A stretch of DNA of 64,000 bases from positions 2,914,001 through 2,978,000 of the forward strand of contig NZ_CP159534.1 of the NCBI RefSeq assembly GCF_040529335.1, read 5' to 3'. The notes below the pieces were generated by a model. The model worked only from the letters and a program-made list of their open reading frames with translations, did no database searches and was not told where the DNA came from. This DNA is from Streptomyces sp. HUAS MG91 (lineage in GTDB: Bacteria > Actinomycetota > Actinomycetes > Streptomycetales > Streptomycetaceae). A program made the position numbers and the translations under genes. Within the stretch, counting starts at the first letter, position 1, and every line of letters begins with the position of its first letter. Below, piece by piece: positions 59,151 to 64,000 of the stretch.

Positions 59151-62099
59151 GTGCAGCTCCGGCGCAGGAAGACGGCGGCCGCTGTCGCGGTCGCCGTCAT
59201 CGCGGGGACGCTGGGCGGCGCGGGCGGCGCGGCGGCCGTCCCGTCGGCGCCGGGCAGCTCGCCGGGCCGCACGGACCGCGCGGCGACGGAGTCGGCCCTG
59301 CCGTCGGTGTGGCCCCGGCCCCGGTCGCTGCGGGCCTCGGCGGGCGGGGTGACGGTCCCGGACTCCCCCGGCGCCGCGGTCCTCGTCGTCGCCCCGGGCA
59401 GCGACCCGTACGCGGTGGACGCGCTGCGCACGCTGCTGGCCGAGGCGGGCGCGCGGGACATCCGCGAGGTGGCCGACGAGGCGGCGGTGCCGTCCGGCGC
59501 CGGGCTCGTCGTCACGGCCGGCGCGGCGGACGGGACGCTGCGCGCCCTGGGCGCCGCGCCCCGCGGCGACCTGCCATCGGGCGGCTACCGGCTCGCGGTG
59601 GGATCCGTGTCCGGGCGGCCGACGGTCGCGCTGGCGGGCGTCGGCGCCGACGGCCTGTTCCACGCGGTGCAGACGCTGCGGCAGCTGACCGAGGGGCACA
59701 CGATCGCCGGGACCGTCGTACGCGACTGGCCGGACACGGCGGTACGCGGTCTGACCGAGGGTTTCTACGGCACCCCATGGACGGCCGCACAGCGCCTGGC
59801 GCAGCTCGACTTCATGGGCCGCACCAAGCAGAACCGCTATCTCTACGCGCCCGGTGACGACCTGTACCGGCAGGCGCGCTGGCGCGAGCCCTACCCGGCG
59901 GCGCAGCGCGCGGCCTTCCGCGCCCTGGCGGCACGGGCCCGCGCCAACCACGTCACGCTCGGCTGGGCCGTGGCTCCCGGGCAGGCGATGTGCCTGTCGT
60001 CCGCCGCCGATGTCAGGGCGCTGAACCGCAAGCTGGACGCCATGTGGGCGCTCGGGGTGCGCGCCTTCCAGCTCCAGTTCCAGGACGTGTCGTACAGCGA
60101 GTGGCACTGCGCGGCGGACGCCGAGGAGTTCGGCTCGGGGCCGGGGGCGGCGGCGCGCGCGCAGGCGCGGGTGGCGAACGCGGTGGCCGCGCACCTGGCG
60201 GACCGCCATCCCGGCGCGGAGCCGCTGTCCCTGATGCCGACCGAGTACTACCAGGACGGCACGACGCGGTACCGCACGGCGCTGGCCGCCGGGCTCGACG
60301 ACGCGGTGCAGGTGGCGTGGACCGGGGTGGGCGTCGTGCCGCGCACCGTCACCGGCGGCGAACTGGCCCGCGCGCGGCGGGCGTTCGGCTCGTCGGGCAC
60401 CGCGCATCCGCTGCTCACGATGGACAACTACCCGGTCAACGACTACGCGCAGGACCGCGTCTTCCTCGGCCCCTACACCGGCCGGGCCCCGGCGGTGGCC
60501 GCCGGTTCGGCCGCACTGCTGGCCAACGCGATGGAACAGCCGGCCGCCTCCCGCATCGCGCTGTTCACGTCGGCGGACTACGCGTGGAACCCGCGCGACT
60601 ACCGCCCCCAGGAGTCCTGGCGGGCGGCGATCGCCGACCTCGCCGACGGCGACGAGGAGACCGAAGCGGCCCTGACGGCGCTGGCGGGCAACGACGCCTC
60701 GTCGGTCCTCGGCGCCCCGGAGTCGGCCTACTTGAGGCCGCTCGTCGCCGCGTTCTGGCAGGCCCGTACGGCGACGGACGCGGCGCGCGCCACGGCGTCC
60801 CGCGCCCTGCGCGAGGCGTTCGGCCGGATGCGTGCCGTTCCGCACGCGCTGGCCGGCACGGAGCTCGGCGCCGAGGTGCGCCCCTGGAGCGACAAGCTGG
60901 GCGACTACGGGCGGGCGGGCGAGGCCGCCGTCGACATGCTGGACGCGGCGGCGCGCGGCGACGGCACGGCGGCCTGGGCGGCGGCCCGCCGTCTGGATCG
61001 GCTGCGGGCGCGGACGGCCGCGCACCGCGTCACGGTCGGGGAAGGGGTGCTGGGCCCGTTCCTGGAGCGGGCCGGGGCGGCGTTCGCGGCGTGGACGGGG
61101 ACCGGCCGGGCGGACGCGGCGACGGGCGCGACGGCCGAACTCCCGCGCGTGCGGGCCCTGTCCACGGTGACCGTGCTGAGCACGCCCGGCACCCGGGGCA
61201 CGGTCGAGGCGCACGTCCCCGGCGCGGGCTGGCTGCCCGTCGGCGCCCTCGCGGACGGCGGCTTCACGGAACTCGACGCCGGGGGCGGCCGGGCGGACGC
61301 CGTCCGCGTCTCGGGCGCGCCCGCCGGCGCCGTCGGCCATGTCGTCCCCTGGTACGCGGACGATCCCGCCGCCGCCCTGTCGCTCGCCCGCGCGGAGACC
61401 GACGCGGAGATCGGCGGCGGCGCGCGGCGGGTGACGGCGCGTCTGACGGCCCGGCGCCCGGCGGACACGGAGGGCAGGGTGACGGCGAGGGCGCCGCACG
61501 GCATCCGGGCCGGGACGCCGAACAGCTCGGCGCTCCCGCGCGGCACGAGCGCCGACGTCCCCGTGGACATCACGGTCCCCGAGGACACTCCGGCCGGGGT
61601 GTACGAGGTCCCGCTCGCCTTCGGCGGCGAGACCCGCACGCTGACGGTCCGCGCCTACCCGCGCACGGCGGGCCCCGACCTGGCCCGCACCGCCACCGCG
61701 TCGTCCTCGGCGGACGAGACCCGGGACTTCCCGGCGCGCGACGCCAACGACGGCTCGGCCACGACCCGTTGGTCGTCCCCGGCGGAGGACGGCCAGTGGT
61801 GGCAGGCGGAGTTCGCCGCGCCGGTCCGGCTCGGCCGGGTGGTGCTGCGCTGGCAGGACGCGTACGCGACCCGGTACCGCGTGCGGACCTCCGCCGACGG
61901 CCGCACCTGGCGCACGGCGGCGACCGTGCGGGACGGTCAGGGCGGCCGCGAGTCGGTGCGGATGGACGCCGGGGGCGTGCGGTTCGTGCGGATCGTCGGG
62001 GACGAACGGGCGACGGAGTACGGGATCTCGCTGTGGTCGGTGGAGGCCTACGCCGTGGCTGACAGGGCGGCGGACAGGGCGACCGACCGGCGCGACTGA
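59151..62099 (+). CDS. Secreted GH84-type beta-N-acetylglucosaminidase with C-terminal F5/8C domain
   Basis: A 982-aa exported protein with a signal peptide (basic QLRRRK, hydrophobic core, AAAVP). An N-terminal GH20-like helper domain (about 50-190) precedes a GH84 barrel opening at RGLTEGFYGTPW (199-210). At the catalytic position the family Asp-Asp pair reads Gln311-Asp312 in LQFQDVSYSEWHC. The alignment is convincing (ALLFDDIDHNMC in eukaryotic OGA), so the first aspartate, which polarises the acetamido group, is replaced. A middle helical part follows, then a C-terminal discoidin-type sugar-binding domain (about 840-970). It probably acts on extracellular chitin- or glycan-derived GlcNAc, but activity is uncertain. 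Confidence 0.88.
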   Translation: MQLRRRKTAAAVAVAVIAGTLGGAGGAAAVPSAPGSSPGRTDRAATESALPSVWPRPRSLRASAGGVTVPDSPGAAVLVVAPGSDPYAVDALRTLLAEAGARDIREVADEAAVPSGAGLVVTAGAADGTLRALGAAPRGDLPSGGYRLAVGSVSGRPTVALAGVGADGLFHAVQTLRQLTEGHTIAGTVVRDWPDTAVRGLTEGFYGTPWTAAQRLAQLDFMGRTKQNRYLYAPGDDLYRQARWREPYPAAQRAAFRALAARARANHVTLGWAVAPGQAMCLSSAADVRALNRKLDAMWALGVRAFQLQFQDVSYSEWHCAADAEEFGSGPGAAARAQARVANAVAAHLADRHPGAEPLSLMPTEYYQDGTTRYRTALAAGLDDAVQVAWTGVGVVPRTVTGGELARARRAFGSSGTAHPLLTMDNYPVNDYAQDRVFLGPYTGRAPAVAAGSAALLANAMEQPAASRIALFTSADYAWNPRDYRPQESWRAAIADLADGDEETEAALTALAGNDASSVLGAPESAYLRPLVAAFWQARTATDAARATASRALREAFGRMRAVPHALAGTELGAEVRPWSDKLGDYGRAGEAAVDMLDAAARGDGTAAWAAARRLDRLRARTAAHRVTVGEGVLGPFLERAGAAFAAWTGTGRADAATGATAELPRVRALSTVTVLSTPGTRGTVEAHVPGAGWLPVGALADGGFTELDAGGGRADAVRVSGAPAGAVGHVVPWYADDPAAALSLARAETDAEIGGGARRVTARLTARRPADTEGRVTARAPHGIRAGTPNSSALPRGTSADVPVDITVPEDTPAGVYEVPLAFGGETRTLTVRAYPRTAGPDLARTATASSSADETRDFPARDANDGSATTRWSSPAEDGQWWQAEFAAPVRLGRVVLRWQDAYATRYRVRTSADGRTWRTAATVRDGQGGRESVRMDAGGVRFVRIVGDERATEYGISLWSVEAYAVADRAADRATDRRD

Positions 62100-62147
62100 C
62101 CACGGCGGCGGTGAACCGCTCGCCGGGAACCGGTCGATAGACGGGGT

Positions 62148-62735
62148 GTGAGACTGTTCCGCCCCATGGGGGCCGACCGAGACGACCGGGCGCTGCTGCG
62201 GGCCGTCGCCCGGGGCGACGCCGACGCCCTCGCCGCGCTCTACGACCGGCACGCCGGCTGGCTGCACGCCCGGCTGAGCCGTCGCTGCGACGACCCGGAG
62301 ACGGTGCGCGAGGTGCTCCAGGACACGTTCCTCGCGGTGTGGCGCTCGGCGGGGGCGCACCAGGGCGGTGAGGCCGGCGGCTGGCTGTGGACGATCGCCG
62401 CCCGCCGCCTGGTCGACGCCCGGCGGGCCCTGGCGCGGGCCGACCGGGTCGAGACGCCCGAAGCCCAAGCGGCGCCGTCCGCCGAGGACCATGTCCTGGC
62501 CGGGCTCCAGTACGGAGACGTGGGCACCGCCCTCGACCGGATCTCGCCCGAGCTGCGCGACGTGCTGCGGGCCACCGTCGTCGACGGCCTGACCACCCGG
62601 GAGGCCGCCCGGCTGCTCGGCATACCGGAGGGCACCGTCAAGACCCGCGCCCTGCGCGCCCGCCGTGAACTGCGTTCCGCGCTGGCCGCGTTGGCAGCGC
62701 CCGGACCGCTGGAATCCCTGGGAGGCACCTCATGA
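62148..62735 (+). CDS. ECF-type RNA polymerase sigma factor
   Basis: A 195-aa sigma-70 family protein with region 2 (LYDRHAGWLHARLSRRCDDP; DTFLAVWRSA) and region 4 (LRDVLRATVVDGLTTREAAR and recognition helix IPEGTVKTRALRARREL). It starts at GTG 62148; ATG 62166 is an alternative. Its stop overlaps the start of the zinc anti-sigma gene (ATGA), a classic coupled pair. It probably directs transcription of an envelope or export operon that includes the ABC gene at the window edge. Confidence 0.93.
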   Translation: MRLFRPMGADRDDRALLRAVARGDADALAALYDRHAGWLHARLSRRCDDPETVREVLQDTFLAVWRSAGAHQGGEAGGWLWTIAARRLVDARRALARADRVETPEAQAAPSAEDHVLAGLQYGDVGTALDRISPELRDVLRATVVDGLTTREAARLLGIPEGTVKTRALRARRELRSALAALAAPGPLESLGGTS

Positions 62736-63601
62736 GCGGCCCCGACACCGGCTGGCACGTGACCGGGGGCGCCGCCGCCCGGTACGTGGACGGCACGCTC
62801 CCGGAGCCGGACTGCTGGTCCGTTGAGCGGCACGTGGAGAGTTGCGCGTCCTGCGCCGCACGGGTCTCGGGCGCGGCCCGGGCCGGGGCCGCTGCCCCCG
62901 TCCTCGCCGGCGTACGGGCCGCACTGCTCGCCGACGTCCGCGCACCGGCGCCCGTGCGGGTGCCCGCCGCCCGGCGGCTCGGCCGGCTGTGGTGGAGCGT
63001 GGGCCCCGCGCTGCGCGGCCCGTGGCTGATCGCCCTGTTCGCGGTGGCGGCCGGCGCGTTGGGCCTCGGATACGGCGCCGGGTTCGACGGGGCCGGGCCG
63101 CTGCTGCTCGCCCTCGCGCCGGTGGTGCCGGTGGCCGGGGTCGCGGTGTCGTACGGGCGGCACGCGGACCCGCTGCACGAGATCGCGGCGGCGAGCCCGT
63201 CCGGCGGCCTGCGGCTCGTCCTGGTGCGCACCCTCGCCGTGCTCGCGGTGAGCCTGCCGGTGCTGACGGCGGCCGGGCTGCTGCTGCCCGCCGCGCACCA
63301 GGCGGGCCCCGGCCCCGCCGCCTGGCTGCTGCCCGCGCTCGCGCTGACCCTGGCCGCGCTCGCCCTCGGCGGCTGGGTCGGGTGCCGGGCGGCGACCGGC
63401 GCGGTCGGCGCCGGGTGGGTGGCGGCGGTGGCGGTGCCCACGGCCGCCGTGCCGCGGGCCGCCACGGCCCGCCTCGCCGAGCAGCTCTCCCTCTACTTCG
63501 ACAGCCCCGCGGCACGCGCCGGCTGGGCGGCGGCGCTCGTGGTGAGCGCCGCCCTGATCGCCGTACGCCGGTCCGCCTACGACCGCTTGGAGACGATGTG
63601 A
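62732..63601 (+). CDS. Membrane zinc-finger anti-sigma factor
   Basis: A 289-aa protein. The N-terminal cytosolic domain has the zinc-binding HxxxCxxC motif (RHVESCASC, about residues 33-41), the mark of ZAS-type anti-sigma factors. About six membrane helices follow (roughly 95-270), more than the single helix usual in the class, so it may also serve as a sensor or a transporter partner. The ATG at 62732 overlaps the sigma stop, and the protein's last codon ATG with TGA overlaps the next GTG start. A chain of coupled genes results. Confidence 0.9.
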   Translation: MSGPDTGWHVTGGAAARYVDGTLPEPDCWSVERHVESCASCAARVSGAARAGAAAPVLAGVRAALLADVRAPAPVRVPAARRLGRLWWSVGPALRGPWLIALFAVAAGALGLGYGAGFDGAGPLLLALAPVVPVAGVAVSYGRHADPLHEIAAASPSGGLRLVLVRTLAVLAVSLPVLTAAGLLLPAAHQAGPGPAAWLLPALALTLAALALGGWVGCRAATGAVGAGWVAAVAVPTAAVPRAATARLAEQLSLYFDSPAARAGWAAALVVSAALIAVRRSAYDRLETM

Positions 63602-64000
63602 GTACGACGACCACCCCCGTGACCGCGGGGACGATACGGGTGTCCGGGCTGACCGTCCGGCACCGCCGCGTCACCGCCCTCGACGCCGTCGACCTGGACT
63701 TCGGCACCGGCGTGCACGGGCTGCTCGGCCCCAACGGCGCGGGCAAGACCTCCCTCATCCGCGTCCTGGCCACCGTGGCCCGCCCCGCCGCGGGCCGCGT
63801 GGAGCTGTTCGGCGGCGACCTGGGCGACGCCCGTGAGCGGCGCTCCGCCCGGCGGCAACTGGGCTATCTGCCACAGGACTTCGGCTACTACCCGGGGTTC
63901 ACGGTGCGGGAGTTCGTGGCGTACGTGGCCTGGCTGAAGGAGATGCCGGCCGACGCGACCGGGGCGGCGGTGGAGCAGGCCGTCGAACGGGTCGGCCTCA
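63598..64000 (+). CDS. ABC transporter ATP-binding protein (5' part; cut by window edge)
   Basis: A GTG at 63598-63600 overlaps the anti-sigma stop (GTGA). Translation gives VSTTTTPVTAGTIRVSGLTV and then Walker A GPNGAGKT (residues about 47-54) and a Q-loop in LGYLPQDFGYYPG. The signature and Walker B lie beyond position 64000. LPQDFG and the ALDAVDLDFG opening fit the CcmA/DrrA-type exporters, with the permease expected downstream. Its place at the end of a sigma/anti-sigma operon suggests that the transporter and the sigma factor respond to one signal. Confidence 0.92.
   Translation, partial: MSTTTTPVTAGTIRVSGLTVRHRRVTALDAVDLDFGTGVHGLLGPNGAGKTSLIRVLATVARPAAGRVELFGGDLGDARERRSARRQLGYLPQDFGYYPGFTVREFVAYVAWLKEMPADATGAAVEQAVERVGL

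Overview
The window is high-GC chromosomal DNA of a Streptomyces or very close relative. The evidence is extreme third-position GC, frequent GTG starts, a typical streptomycete core gene order, mycothiol-type and sodF/Nur-type biology, and many actinobacterial conserved hypotheticals. From memory, the order mreB-ndk-DUF4233-folC-valS-clpX-clpP2-clpP1-tig ... rpiB ... sodF ... pepN ... asd ... malQ follows the core of the S. coelicolor chromosome. I see no insertion sequence, prophage, CRISPR array or recognisable biosynthetic gene cluster.

Layout. 1-14.0 kb: housekeeping block with the 5' part of mreB, ndk, a DUF4233 membrane protein, folC, a second MreB/Mbl-type actin, a small membrane protein, valS, a PQ-rich membrane protein, then clpX, clpP2, clpP1 and tig. 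A textbook ClgR operator lies upstream of clpP1. 14.1-23.8 kb: divergent tRNA-Pro and tRNA-Gly, a 67-aa membrane peptide, an acyltransferase preceded by a short TTA-containing leader ORF, an HD hydrolase overlapping an orphan ABC ATPase, a KefB-type antiporter whose 3' end runs into a repeat array, a SpoIIE/PP2C phosphatase, an Eis-type acetyltransferase, a Nei-type glycosylase and rpiB. 23.9-33.6 kb: three paralogous APC amino-acid permeases interleaved with a Ser/Thr kinase, an LPSTG surface protein and bioY, then sodF behind a Nur box and a DsbA-fold protein. 33.7-50.8 kb: two M1 aminopeptidases flank a large subtilase with a long D-H insertion, an ECF sigma gene with a coupled membrane protein, asd, a TerD protein, a Tat-exported metallophosphoesterase and a Nudix hydrolase. 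51-56.1 kb: an accessory-looking stretch with allantoicase, LysR and EamA genes, a divergent MarR regulator with a perfect palindromic operator, and a FAD monooxygenase. 56.2-64 kb: malQ with a coupled repeat-bearing small ORF, a secreted GH84-type enzyme with an altered catalytic pair, and an ECF sigma/anti-sigma/ABC operon cut by the window edge.

Themes. Protein turnover is prominent: ClpXP1P2, trigger factor, two PepN and a subtilase. Amino-acid uptake (three permeases) sits beside it. Several regulatory sites can be read directly: ClgR, Nur and MarR.

A dispersed palindromic element with the core GCGCAGTTCCCCGCGCCCCT occurs at about 1.6, 4.9, 19.4 and 50.9 kb. At 19.4 kb it has amplified as exact 60-bp tandem units and forms the 3' end of the antiporter reading frame.

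The less expected items are the Gln-Asp pair of the GH84 protein, the PLTSEP-repeat peptide coupled to malQ, the TTA-containing leader ORF, and the G8 tract that decides the antiporter C-terminus. No clearly new multi-gene system was found.
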